A stretch of 64,000 nt of DNA, from positions 2,418,001-2,482,000 of the forward strand of contig NZ_CP025682.1 in assembly GCF_002872475.1 (NCBI RefSeq), written 5' to 3'. How positions within the stretch are numbered: position 1 is the stretch's first letter; the number at the start of each line of letters is the position of its first letter. Under the pieces are notes generated by a model. The model made no database searches. It worked only from the letters and a program-made list of their open reading frames with translations, and had not been told where the DNA came from. The stretch is from Pseudazoarcus pumilus (GTDB taxonomy: Bacteria; Pseudomonadota; Gammaproteobacteria; Burkholderiales; Rhodocyclaceae). The position numbers and the translations under genes were made by a program. Of the stretch, positions 27,433-36,841 are shown one piece after another.

Positions 27433-28087
27433 GAATTTCTCCTCTAGTTTTAAGCTGAAACCAGCAGCGCCTGCTGGCCCGACTTACCTCTCAATCGAGA
27501 AGCTGGGGTGATTGTGCAAAAGCGCCGCTCACTGCCGCAAGCTCGGCGTAACAAAAAGAAAGGTCGGGGCCCGGTTTGTGTTGCGTACCCGCAACAAGCG
27601 GTCAGGCCGCCCCGGTAGGGACACCCCGATCGATCACCGCAACCCTGCCGCCGCAGGCGTTCGCGCCACCCCTCACGACCCGGCCCCGCGCCCGCGCGGT
27701 TTCCGCGCCAGCCCCTCATGCAGGCGCTTCGCGCGGCATCGGTGGCGAGCCGGAGACGATCGACGATGATCTTTCACGAACGCCTCCGCGGGGGCAAGCC
27801 GACCCGTCACGCCATGGCGTGACGAGGCCCGCACGGGCGCCTCTTCAGGCCCCCGTGCGCGCGGCCATGTCGCGGCACGGCAACACCCGCGACAGGCTGC
27901 CACGTCCGCCGCCTGCAACAAAATGCTTGTGTTCGCACAGGCCCGGCCTCATACTCCGTTCGCGGGTTTTCAAAGTACGTCAGCTCTTCGTAGTACCTCA
28001 GCGGTATCGGCAAGTGCTCTTGGCCTTGATTCTCGTATTTCCGGGCTCACGCCCACGTTTGACTCAATCATTGCAAGGATGCACATC
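27433..28087. other. 655-base gene-free stretch between porin and cold-shock gene
   Basis: The region separates two divergent genes and must hold both their promoters. I see no supportable gene: the open frames are Arg/Pro/Ala-rich shadows without ribosome sites. The first 100 bases next to the porin are AT-richer than average. The last 130 bases next to the cold-shock gene probably form a long leader, usual for this gene type. The only clear structure is the palindrome at 27805-27824. Confidence 0.6.
27805..27824. repeat. 20-bp perfect palindrome
   Basis: CGTCACGCCA followed directly by its exact reverse complement, with no spacer. It lies in the middle of the porin-cspA intergenic region and could be an operator or a site for a site-specific DNA-binding protein. 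Confidence 0.6.
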
Positions 28088-28294
28088 ATGGCAACCGGTA
28101 CCGTAAAGTGGTTCAACGACGCCAAGGGCTTCGGCTTCATCACTCCGGCGGACGGCGGCGAGGACGTCTTCGCTCACTTCTCCGCGATTCAGGGCGGCGG
28201 CTTCAAGTCGCTGGCCGAAAACGACAAGGTGTCCTTCGACATCGTGTCCGGCCCGAAGGGCAAGCAGGCCGCGAACATCCAGCGCATCGACTGA
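28088..28294 (+). CDS. cold-shock protein (CspA family)
   Basis: A 68-residue OB-fold RNA chaperone. RNP1 is [11 protein letters not shown]2 is DVFAHFSAI, and the N-terminus [15 protein letters not shown] is typical. AAGGA lies 8 bases before ATG 28088; another ATG nine bases upstream is less well placed. A strong terminator follows, so it is monocistronic. Whether it is cold-induced cannot be told from sequence. Confidence 0.95.
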   Translation: MATGTVKWFNDAKGFGFITPADGGEDVFAHFSAIQGGGFKSLAENDKVSFDIVSGPKGKQAANIQRID

Positions 28295-28316
28295 ACGTCT
28301 GCCGCTGAATGAAAAA

Positions 28317-28340
28317 GCCCGGGACATCCCGGGCTTTTTT
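28317..28340 (+). terminator. rho-independent terminator of the cold-shock gene
   Basis: An 8-bp stem GCCCGGGA/TCCCGGGC with a CA tip, followed by TTTTTT. It begins 22 bases after the stop codon. Confidence 0.92.
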
Positions 28341-28381
28341 GCGTCTAGCGCACTCATCTGCGGGCGACGGCGAAGCCGCGC

Positions 28382-29047
28382 CTAATCTGCCAGATCCAGC
28401 CCCATTTGCCAGAAGTCGGCTTCCAGCCGTGCGGCGGCATCGAAGATCTCCACCAGTTCGTCGAATCGCGCAGCATCGACCCGCGCGAGCCGGGCGTCGA
28501 CCCACTCGCGCTCATCGCGCGCGGCCTGCTGGAACTCGTCGCCCGCATACATTGCGATCCATGGCGCATACGGATTGCCGTCGAGCCGGGTGAATGGCTG
28601 CTCGAGCAGCCACAGCGCAATCTCGGCGTAGCCGATCATGCACGGCGACAGGGCCACATGCAGGTCGAGCAGATCCCCGCGGTTGCCGGTGTCGAGCACG
28701 TAGCGCGTGTAGGCGAGCGTCGCACGCGATTCAGGCAGGCGCGCCAGCGCGGCCTCGTCGATGCCCCACTCGCGGCAATAGGCCACGTGCAGGTCAAGTT
28801 CGACATCGAGAATCGCACGCAGCCCGTCGCCTGCACGGCGCAGATCGGCCAGGTCGCGACTCTTGTACGCCGCCAGCGCGAAGGCCCGCGCAAAGTGGAT
28901 CAGGAACAGATAGTCCTGCTGCAGGTAGTGACGAAAGGCCGGCCCGGGGAGATCGCCGGCGCCCAGGGCACGCACGAAATCGTGCCGGCAATAGGCCTCC
29001 CACGAAGCGCGGCTACGCTGCTTGAGGTCTCCGAAGCGGAAAGGCAT
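28382..29047 (-). CDS. tenA: TenA/thiaminase II family protein
   Basis: A 221-residue all-helical protein of the TenA family, which hydrolyses aminopyrimidine forms of damaged thiamine for salvage. The catalytic Cys lies in ALSPCMIGYAEIAL. The N-terminal motif RHDFVRALGAGDLPGPAFRHYLQQDYLFL is recognisable by position (about 21-49), and Glu in the C-terminal helix region is available. Length is typical. No other thiamine gene is nearby, so its role is assigned by family alone. It is the nearest gene to the tRNA-Pro terminator and seems to have its own transcript. Confidence 0.88.
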   Translation of the reverse strand: MPFRFGDLKQRSRASWEAYCRHDFVRALGAGDLPGPAFRHYLQQDYLFLIHFARAFALAAYKSRDLADLRRAGDGLRAILDVELDLHVAYCREWGIDEAALARLPESRATLAYTRYVLDTGNRGDLLDLHVALSPCMIGYAEIALWLLEQPFTRLDGNPYAPWIAMYAGDEFQQAARDEREWVDARLARVDAARFDELVEIFDAAARLEADFWQMGLDLAD

Positions 29048-29078
29048 GGCACACCTCCAGCGTCACGGACAACAAAAA

Positions 29079-29097
29079 ACCGCCTCGAAGGCGGTTT
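29079..29097 (-). terminator. rho-independent terminator after tRNA-Pro
   Basis: Stem AACCGCC/GGCGGTT with a 5-base loop. On the minus strand it is followed by a T-run (TTTTTTG), 44 bases past the tRNA-Pro 3' end. Confidence 0.85.
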
Positions 29098-29140
29098 TCC
29101 GGAACCGGGCCGCAACAAGATGCGCGACCCCGGGAATGGA

Positions 29141-29217
29141 TGGTCGGGGAAAGAGGATTCGAACCTCCGGCCCCTGCGTCCCGAACGCAGTGCTCTACCA
29201 GGCTGAGCTATTCCCCG
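29141..29217 (-). tRNA. tRNA-Pro (CGG anticodon)
   Basis: A 77-base tRNA on the minus strand with encoded CCA (29141-29143). Acceptor stem CGGGGAA/TTCCCCG keeps the C1-G72 pair and A73 typical of bacterial tRNA-Pro. The anticodon stem CTGCG/CGCAG encloses loop TTCGGGA, with anticodon CGG and G37. The T-loop is TTCGAAT. Confidence 0.97.
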
Positions 29218-29240
29218 ACGCTTTGAAACCCCTTGCAGTG

Positions 29241-30209
29241 CTAGAAATCTCGCTCGACTGCAAAGGCTGACAATTTTAGCAGCGCATCCCTGAAAACGGA
29301 AGAGGGCAAATGCAACAACGCGCCGGAAGCGAGTTCGGCCTCGGAACGCGCGAACGCCCGGGAGGCCTCGAGCGCACCGGTTTCGCCGATGATCTGCAGG
29401 ATGTCGCCGAAGGCCTCGCGCTCGCCATTCTCGATCGCCTTGCGCACGCGCGCCGCCTGCGTAGCCGTGCCGTGCTGCATCGCCAGAATCAGCGGCAGCG
29501 TCGGCTTGCCTTCGGCCAGATCGTCGCCAAGGTGTTTCCCGGTAGCCGCCTCCTTCGACGAGTAGTCGAGCACGTCGTCGATGATCTGGAAGGCCGTACC
29601 CAGATGCATGCCGAAACCCGCCATGTCGCGCTCGCACGCCTCGCCGGACTTGCCCAGGATCGCGCCCAGGCGCGCCGCCGCCTCGAACAGCTTGGCCGTC
29701 TTGTAGCGGATCACCCGCAGATAGCCGTCGAGGTCGACGTCGGCGTTGCGCACGTTGAGCAATTGCAGGACCTCGCCCTCGGCGATCACGTTGGTGGCGT
29801 CGGCGAGCACCTGCATCACGCGCATGTCGCCGACCCCAACCATCATCTGGAAGGCGCGCGAATACAGGAAATCGCCCACCAGGACCGAGGCAGCGTTGCC
29901 GAACACGGCATTGGCGGTGTCACGCCCGCGGCGCAGATCCGACTCGTCGACGACATCATCATGCAGCAGCGTCGCGGTGTGGATGAACTCGACGACCGCC
30001 GCGAGTTCGACGTGATCGCGACCGCGGTAGCCACAGGCGGCCGCGCACATCAGCACCAGCGCCGGGCGCAGGCGCTTGCCGCCGCTGCCGACGATGTACT
30101 CGGCGACCTGCCGCACGAGGACCACGTCCGAATGCAGGCGCTGGCGAATGACCTCGTCGAGCGCCTGCATGTCGGCACCGATCGGCGCAAGGAGTTGCTG
30201 GATGGTCAA
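29241..30209 (-). CDS. ispB: polyprenyl (octaprenyl) diphosphate synthase
   Basis: A 322-residue trans-prenyltransferase that builds the ubiquinone side chain. The first Asp-rich motif is LLHDDVVDESDLRRG, the second FQIIDDVLDYSSKEAATGKHLGDDLAEGK. GSGGKRLRPAL binds the diphosphate. The best start is TTG 30209 (TIQQLLAPIGADMQALDEVI), because homologues begin there. An ATG only appears further inside, and the open frame upstream looks non-coding. A strong ribosome site is lacking. The chain length (C40) is assumed from bacterial relatives. Confidence 0.88.
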   Translation of the reverse strand: MTIQQLLAPIGADMQALDEVIRQRLHSDVVLVRQVAEYIVGSGGKRLRPALVLMCAAACGYRGRDHVELAAVVEFIHTATLLHDDVVDESDLRRGRDTANAVFGNAASVLVGDFLYSRAFQMMVGVGDMRVMQVLADATNVIAEGEVLQLLNVRNADVDLDGYLRVIRYKTAKLFEAAARLGAILGKSGEACERDMAGFGMHLGTAFQIIDDVLDYSSKEAATGKHLGDDLAEGKPTLPLILAMQHGTATQAARVRKAIENGEREAFGDILQIIGETGALEASRAFARSEAELASGALLHLPSSVFRDALLKLSAFAVERDF

Positions 30210-30403
30210 GATAGCGGGCCTGCTGGAAAAGGCGAGATGGTAGGGGCCGGCTCTGCAAGGCGTCAAGGATGCGATTCCGGCGTGCGGTGCGCAAGCCGGT
30301 CGCGCCTGTGCGCTGCGGCGAACACCGGAAAATTGCACAATCGGGCTTCAAGAATGCCCGCCAACGGTCGTTAAGCGGTAGACGAACCACCAAGCCCGCA
30401 TCC

Positions 30404-30787
30404 ATGCTTCTGCGAACCCGACTGCTCGTCCTGCTGTGTGCGCCGCTGCTGGCCAGCTGCGACATGCTCTACGACTTGCTCGACATCCCCGACCCGGAAC
30501 GCCGCGCAGCGGCAGCCGAGGCCGAGGGGCGGGCCATCGGAGGCGGCTGCCGGCATTCGGGCCGCGCACTCGAGGACTGTTACGCGCTCAATCCACAGGT
30601 ATCGAAGTCGGCCATCTTCGCCGGCTGGCGCGAAATGAACGACTACATGGTCGAGAACAACCTGTCGGAGGTTCCAACGCGCCTGGATCGAAACATGGGG
30701 CAGCCGCCGGGCAACAGCCCGCCTCCGCTGCCATCCACGGGCGGCGCCGTGGGGTCCGACTCGCCGCTGCCGATCACGCGCCCCTGA
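30404..30787 (+). CDS. small putative lipoprotein
   Basis: A 127-residue protein with a lipoprotein signal (LLVLLCAPLLASCDM, lipobox LASC). The mature part has a short conserved-looking core, GGCRHSGRALEDCYALNPQVSKSAIFAGWREMNDYM by position about 46-82, with two Cys that could form a disulfide. A Pro/Ser/Gly-rich tail follows. I do not recognise the family and assign no function. It lies alone between two minus-strand genes. Confidence 0.7.
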   Translation: MLLRTRLLVLLCAPLLASCDMLYDLLDIPDPERRAAAAEAEGRAIGGGCRHSGRALEDCYALNPQVSKSAIFAGWREMNDYMVENNLSEVPTRLDRNMGQPPGNSPPPLPSTGGAVGSDSPLPITRP

Positions 30788-30800
30788 GGCTGACACCGGG

Positions 30801-31838
30801 TCACGGCGCCGGGTTGGTGTGGCGCGCGTGGATGCCGTCGATCTCGGCCAGCACATCCGGGTGCAGCACCACCTCGCGCGCTGCGAGATTCTCTTCGAGC
30901 TGTTCCCGCGACGTCGCGCCGATGACCGTGCTGGTGACGAAATCTTGGCTGTATACGAAGGCCAGCGCCAGCGTGGCCGGGGTCATGCCGTGAGCGCGGG
31001 CCAGTTCCGCATAGGCCTCGACCGCCGGGCGCACCCCCGGCCTCGCATAGCGCTTGCCGAAGGCGGGAAAGCGTGTCAGCCGGGCACCCGCCGGCGGCAC
31101 CCCGAGGTACTTGCCGCTCAGATGCCCGAAGCCCAGCGGGGAATAGGCGAGCAGGCCGACCCGCTCGTGATGGCACATCTCGGCCAGACCGTACTCGAAC
31201 ACGCGCGAGAGCAGGCTGTAGACGTTCTGGATGGACACGATGCGCGGCAGACCCAGCGCGTCGGCCTGGCGCAGGAATTGCATGACACCCCAGGGATGCT
31301 CGTTGGACAGCCCGATGTGACGGATGCGCCCTTCCTCGACGAGCCGCGCCAGCGCCTCGAGCTGGGCACGCACCGGCACACATTCACGCTCGCTCGACGG
31401 ATCGTAGCGCCACTGCCCGAACATCGGCTGGTTACGCTCCGGCCAGTGGATCTGGTAGAGGTCGATGTAGTCCGTGCCCAGACGCTGCAGGCTGGCCTCG
31501 ACCGCGGCGCGCAGATTGGCCTCGTCGAGCGCCAGCGGGCCGCCGCGGATCCAGTCCAGCCCGCGCGCGGGCCCGGCCACCTTGGTGGCGATGACCACAT
31601 CCTCGCGACGCTGGCGTGCCAGCCAGCGTCCGAGAATGCGCTCGGATTCGCCCTGGGTGGCCGCGCGCGCCGGCACCGGATACATTTCGGCCGTGTCGAA
31701 GAAGTTGATCCCCGCATCCCGCGCGCGATCGAGTTGGTCGAAGGCGTCGGCGGCGTCGTTCTGCTCCCCGAAGGTCATCGTCCCGAGGCACAGGCTGGAG
31801 ACTTCCGGCCCGCTCTCGCCGAGTCGGCGGTACTGCAT
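30801..31838 (-). CDS. aldo/keto reductase (Tas-like)
   Basis: A 345-residue NADP(H)-dependent reductase with a TIM-barrel fold. The catalytic tetrad is visible: Asp in GINFFDTAEMY with its Tyr, Lys in VVIATKVAG and His in DLYQIHWPERN. The C-terminal cofactor loop is VIGATSREQLEENLAA. The long insert after IHWPERNQP (about 139-160) is typical of Tas-type enzymes. It is divergent from rlmM with a dyad in between. The natural substrate is unknown. Confidence 0.88.
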   Translation of the reverse strand: MQYRRLGESGPEVSSLCLGTMTFGEQNDAADAFDQLDRARDAGINFFDTAEMYPVPARAATQGESERILGRWLARQRREDVVIATKVAGPARGLDWIRGGPLALDEANLRAAVEASLQRLGTDYIDLYQIHWPERNQPMFGQWRYDPSSERECVPVRAQLEALARLVEEGRIRHIGLSNEHPWGVMQFLRQADALGLPRIVSIQNVYSLLSRVFEYGLAEMCHHERVGLLAYSPLGFGHLSGKYLGVPPAGARLTRFPAFGKRYARPGVRPAVEAYAELARAHGMTPATLALAFVYSQDFVTSTVIGATSREQLEENLAAREVVLHPDVLAEIDGIHARHTNPAP

Positions 31839-31885
31839 CGATAAACTCCCGTGAATCTGCATTTGGCCCGATGCCACAGTGGTGC

Positions 31886-31920
31886 CCTGTATCATCCGCG
31901 CACACGAAAGATGATACAGG
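31886..31920. promoter_or_regulatory. 10-bp inverted repeat between the reductase gene and rlmM
   Basis: CCTGTATCAT (31886-31895) and its exact complement ATGATACAGG (31911-31920) are 15 bases apart. The left arm contains TATCAT, a plausible -10 for rlmM. The right arm overlaps an in-frame ATG 18 bases before the chosen rlmM start. It could be an operator for the divergent pair. Confidence 0.45.
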
Positions 31921-31928
31921 CCCTCCCG

Positions 31929-33032
31929 ATGACCCGCGAAGACACCCCCACCCCGCCCGAAGAGGCCCACGCCTGGGGCCTGATCGCGCTGTGCCGCGCA
32001 GGCTTCGAGCGCGAACTGGCCGGCGAGCTCGACGCCTTCGCTCGCGAACTGGGGCTCAACGGCTACGTGCGTGCCAACGAGGGCACGGGCTTCGCGGTGT
32101 TCGAAGCGGTCGAGGCCATCGACTTCGCCGACCTGGCGCAATATTGCGACTGGCACGCGTTGGTGTTCGCGCGCACGCTGATGCCGTGGTTCGCGCGCGT
32201 CGACGACCTGCCCGAGGGTGATCGCGCCGGCCCCGTCGTCGAGGCCGCACGCGCGGCCGGACAACGCTTCTCGACGCTCGCCGTCGAGCACCCCGATTCG
32301 GATGCGGCGCGGCCACTGTCGGGCTTTTGCCGGCGCGTTGCCGCGCCGCTTGCGAAGAAGCTCGCGGCGCGCGGCGCGATGCGTGTCAGTCGCAAGGGAC
32401 TGGCCAACCTGCACGTGATCTTCACCGACGAGAAGACCGCCTGGCTCGCCGCGTCGCGCGCCGATCGCGAGGCGCCGTGGCCGATGGGCATTGCGCGTCT
32501 GCGCATGCCGCGCGAAGCCGCCAGCCGTTCCACGCTGAAGCTCGCCGAAGCCATTCTCGGCATGCTCACCGAAGAAGAACGCACGGTGGCGATGCGCGCC
32601 GGCATGCGCGCCGTCGATCTGGGCGCCGCTCCGGGCGGCTGGAGCTGGCAACTGGCCTGGCGCGGGCTGCACGTCACGGCCATCGACAACGGCCCGATGG
32701 CCGATTCGGTGATGGCCACCAGCATGGTCGAGCACGTGCGCGCCGACGGCTTCACTTGGCGCCCCAAGCGCGCGGTCGACTGGCTGGTGTGCGACATGGT
32801 CGAGCAGCCCTCGCGCATCGCCTCGCTGATGGCCGAATGGATCGGCACCGCCCGCGCGCGTCACGCGATCTTCAACCTCAAGCTGCCGATGAAGCGCCGG
32901 CTCGACGCCGTGGCGCAATGTCGCAGCCTGATCGAGAAGCGGCTGGCGAGCGTCGGCCCCTTCGAGCTGCGCATCAAGCACCTGTATCACGACCGCGAGG
33001 AAGTCACCGCCTATCTCACGCTGCGCCGCTGA
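31929..33032 (+). CDS. rlmM: 23S rRNA (cytidine-2498-2'-O)-methyltransferase RlmM
   Basis: A 367-residue SAM-dependent ribose methyltransferase. An N-terminal THUMP domain (about 15-170) precedes a Rossmann-like domain with the SAM motif AVDLGAAPGGWSWQLAWRG. The catalytic K-D-K-(H/E) type residues are present in VDWLVCDMVEQP, FNLKLPMKRR and RIKHLYHDREEVTAYL. The start is ATG 31929 (MTREDTPTP); ATG 31911 six codons earlier is possible. A pair of REP-like repeats follows the gene. Confidence 0.93.
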   Translation: MTREDTPTPPEEAHAWGLIALCRAGFERELAGELDAFARELGLNGYVRANEGTGFAVFEAVEAIDFADLAQYCDWHALVFARTLMPWFARVDDLPEGDRAGPVVEAARAAGQRFSTLAVEHPDSDAARPLSGFCRRVAAPLAKKLAARGAMRVSRKGLANLHVIFTDEKTAWLAASRADREAPWPMGIARLRMPREAASRSTLKLAEAILGMLTEEERTVAMRAGMRAVDLGAAPGGWSWQLAWRGLHVTAIDNGPMADSVMATSMVEHVRADGFTWRPKRAVDWLVCDMVEQPSRIASLMAEWIGTARARHAIFNLKLPMKRRLDAVAQCRSLIEKRLASVGPFELRIKHLYHDREEVTAYLTLRR

Positions 33033-33063
33033 ATCCATCGCGGAAGGGCTTGCGTCTCGTAGC

Positions 33064-33146
33064 TCGGTGCGAGCGCAGCGAGGGCCGACGCTGCCGATCG
33101 CCATTTGCGGGAATTGTCGCACTCGCTGCGCTCGTCACGACCTACC
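33064..33146. repeat. pair of inverted REP-like repeats
   Basis: CGAGCGCAGCGAG at 33070-33082 and its complement CTCGCTGCGCTCG at 33122-33134 face each other across a 39-base spacer. The flanks (GGCCGACG and GTCGCA, ACGACCTAC) match the array at 1883-2175. Confidence 0.8.
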
Positions 33147-33198
33147 CGCCCCCCCGACAGGAAGGGCTTGACAGCAAAAGGAAAGCGCGTGTGGCGTG

Positions 33199-33204
33199 TA
33201 TAAT
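33199..33204 (+). promoter_or_regulatory. -10 element for rhlE
   Basis: A perfect TATAAT about 95 bases before rhlE. A TTGACA at 33168-33173 is 25 bases away, too far for a normal pair, so the -35 is probably weak or an activator is used. Confidence 0.5.
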
Positions 33205-33302
33205 CGCGGCTTTGGACGCGGCGGACGACACTCGTTTTCCGCTGCCGGGCACTCCGCCCACGCGAACCGGCCCGAGCGCGGCCGCCAGGAACTGAACCGA
33301 CC

Positions 33303-34769
<1,467 letters not shown>

Positions 34770-34872
34770 GCGCTGCTTTCCACGCCTTTTCGGGCGACGC
34801 AGTGACACCGGCGAGGGTATTCTGGCTACCTAGCGCGGCCGTCGGCCGCCCCCGCAGCCACGGCCACAGAGC

Positions 34873-36393
34873 ATGCCACCGATTCCGCCCAAGCCGGCCA
34901 GACCGCCGCACGAGCCCTTCGTCGCCGACTTCTCGGAAGGGCTGGAGACCGGCCTCTACCTCGCCCTGCTGGAACTGATCGACGAAGGTCTGATCATCAC
35001 CGGCGACGAGGTCATGATCGACGCCAACAGCGCGGCCTGCCGGCTGCTCGAACGTGACTACCGCCAGATCGTCGGCCACCCGCTGTCCAACCTGTTCCCC
35101 AGCGAACGCGCCTTCCTCGCCGCGCGCGAGCGCCTGCTCATCCAGGGTGAGATGCGCGGCAGCATTCAGGTGGTGCTCCCCGGCGGGCGACGACGCGACC
35201 TGCGCTTCATCGCCGCCGCGCGCCTGCGCCCGGGCATGCACGCTCTGATCCTCAGCCCCGACATCGTCGCCGAAGCCTATGGCAGCGGCCTGGCGCCGGC
35301 CGAGGATCGCGTCTGGCCCAAGCTCGCCGCCGCGCTCGAGCAGCCGGTCATCGTTGTCGACGACGCGGGCCGCGTGCAGGCGCTCAATGCACCTGCGGCC
35401 AGGCTGCCCGGCATCGACGGTCGCGAGTTGCGCGGCGAAGTGCTCGAAGGCGTCGTCGCGGTCGAGTGGCCGGCACCGCATGAGCCGCCGATTGCCCGTG
35501 TAGCAGGCCTGCGAGCGCGCATGTTGCCGGGGCCGCGGGGTGGCTGGCGCATTCTGCTGCTGCCGGCGGTGGCCGGAGCCAGCGAAGAACTGCCCGCAGC
35601 ACCCGAGCCGGCGCCGCAGCCGACGCGCCCCGCACAGCCTACCGGCAACGGCATCCGCCTGGCGCTGGAGCACGGCCAGTTCTCGCTGTCGCTGAGCCCG
35701 GTAGTGGATGCACGCGACGGCTGCACCTTCGGGGCCTCGGCCGAACTGATCTGGGATCACCCCGGGCGCGGGCTGCTGGGCCCGCGCGCATACCGCGAGG
35801 AAGCCCTTGCGGCCGGACTCGCCGCGGAACTGGACGGGCACCTGATCCAGTGCGCACTCGAGGCCGCAGCCCTGTGGCCGGAACAGCGCAACGAACGCTG
35901 CACCATCGCGATTCGTCCGGCTGCGGCCGACGATGCAGCCTGCGCACGGCTGATCGAAGCCTCGCTCGCCAGCAGCGGCGTCGCGCCGTCGCGCATCGAT
36001 CTCGCGCTCGACGCGACGACGCTCACCCGCGCCGACCTGACCGTCGCCACGCTGCGACGGCTCGGGGTCGGGCTGGCACTCGATCGCGCGGGCATCGACG
36101 AACTGCCCCTCGACGCGCTCGCGCGCGGCGGTTTCCGCGCGCTGCGCATGCCGGCCGAACTGGTCAAGCGGCTGGGGCATGATGAACACGCAGAAGGCGT
36201 CATCGAGCTGCTGGTCAATATCGCGGCCAGCCTGCGCGCGGAACTGGTCGCCTGCGGCGTGACCAGCGCGGCGCACCGCGACTTCCTCGCGGCCATCGGC
36301 TGCCCGCTGCAGCAAGGCCCGCTATTCGGCCCGCCGCTGACCGCCGGCGGTTTTGCCGCCCGCTTGCGCGCGCAGGCCAGACAGCCGCGCTGA
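34873..36393 (+). CDS. PAS protein with a degenerate (inactive) EAL domain
   Basis: A 506-residue cytoplasmic protein. A PAS domain (about 28-135: LIDEGLIITGDEVMIDANSAACRLL) is followed by a second weaker PAS-like segment (about 148-232), a Pro/Ala linker, and an EAL phosphodiesterase fold (about 262-500). Active sites are missing: the EAL motif reads GASAELIW (287-294), DDFGTG reads DRAG (404-407), and AEGVE reads ACGVTS (460-465). It therefore should not cleave c-di-GMP but may bind it or a partner. No GGDEF domain is present. Located after rhlE without sharing an obvious operon. This reading is mine from motif comparison. Confidence 0.78.
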   Translation: MPPIPPKPARPPHEPFVADFSEGLETGLYLALLELIDEGLIITGDEVMIDANSAACRLLERDYRQIVGHPLSNLFPSERAFLAARERLLIQGEMRGSIQVVLPGGRRRDLRFIAAARLRPGMHALILSPDIVAEAYGSGLAPAEDRVWPKLAAALEQPVIVVDDAGRVQALNAPAARLPGIDGRELRGEVLEGVVAVEWPAPHEPPIARVAGLRARMLPGPRGGWRILLLPAVAGASEELPAAPEPAPQPTRPAQPTGNGIRLALEHGQFSLSLSPVVDARDGCTFGASAELIWDHPGRGLLGPRAYREEALAAGLAAELDGHLIQCALEAAALWPEQRNERCTIAIRPAAADDAACARLIEASLASSGVAPSRIDLALDATTLTRADLTVATLRRLGVGLALDRAGIDELPLDALARGGFRALRMPAELVKRLGHDEHAEGVIELLVNIAASLRAELVACGVTSAAHRDFLAAIGCPLQQGPLFGPPLTAGGFAARLRAQARQPR

Positions 36394-36407
36394 ACGCAAG
36401 TTCCGCT

Positions 36408-36719
36408 TCAATACTCGAGCAGCGTCCGGCAATTCTCCTCACGCCCGGTCTGGCGACTGAACGCGGCCAGACGCTGGTTGACGAAATCGTCGGAGATGCG
36501 CTTGTCCGCGCAGTACTCGCGCAACAACATGGCCTGCGTCGAATGCTGCAGATCACGCACCGTCTCGGCCACGGCCGGCATCGGGTAACGATAGGGCTTG
36601 CCGTCGGCCGCGCGCGCATCGATCAACTCGCCTTCGGCGGGTGCGTCGGCTTCGGCCTGCTGCGCAGTCGCAGGGGCCGAGAACACCCAGATGACGAGGA
36701 TGAACAGGACGACACGCAT
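36408..36719 (-). CDS. small secreted protein of unknown function
   Basis: A 103-residue protein with a signal peptide (MRVVLFILVIWVFSAPATAQQ) and a mature helical part (PMPAVAETVRDLQHSTQAMLLREYCADKRISDDFVNQRLAAFSRQ, positions about 46-90) containing two Cys. No family is recognised. It is a single gene, converging on the PAS-EAL gene with 14 bases between the stops. Confidence 0.65.
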   Translation of the reverse strand: MRVVLFILVIWVFSAPATAQQAEADAPAEGELIDARAADGKPYRYPMPAVAETVRDLQHSTQAMLLREYCADKRISDDFVNQRLAAFSRQTGREENCRTLLEY

Positions 36720-36790
36720 GACGCGCTCCCGGACGCGGACGATGCTCCAGTTGTATACGGGCATGCGCCGCCGTACAAGTACACGAAAAA

Positions 36791-36812
36791 GGCGCGCCCC
36801 GCGGGGCGCGCC
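36791..36812. terminator. bidirectional terminator near pntB
   Basis: A 10-bp G+C stem GGCGCGCCCC/GGGGCGCGCC with a 2-base tip, flanked by AAAAA on the left and TTTA on the right. It ends transcription of pntB on the minus strand, 30 bases past its stop. Confidence 0.85.
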
Positions 36813-36841
36813 TTTATGACGCTTTCAGGCGCCGACAGGCG

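Noticed and set aside
27450-28087. Small genes in the porin-cspA gap
   Set aside because: All frames are Arg/Gly/Pro-rich, lack ribosome sites and overlap each other on both strands.
30801-33122. Minus-strand frame of 773 codons covering rlmM and the aldo/keto reductase
   Set aside because: Only the part from 31838 down encodes the reductase; the upstream part is antisense to rlmM.
33168-33204. TTGACA-TATAAT as a full promoter of rhlE
   Set aside because: The spacer is 25 bases, well outside the 16-18 range; only the -10 is kept as a feature.
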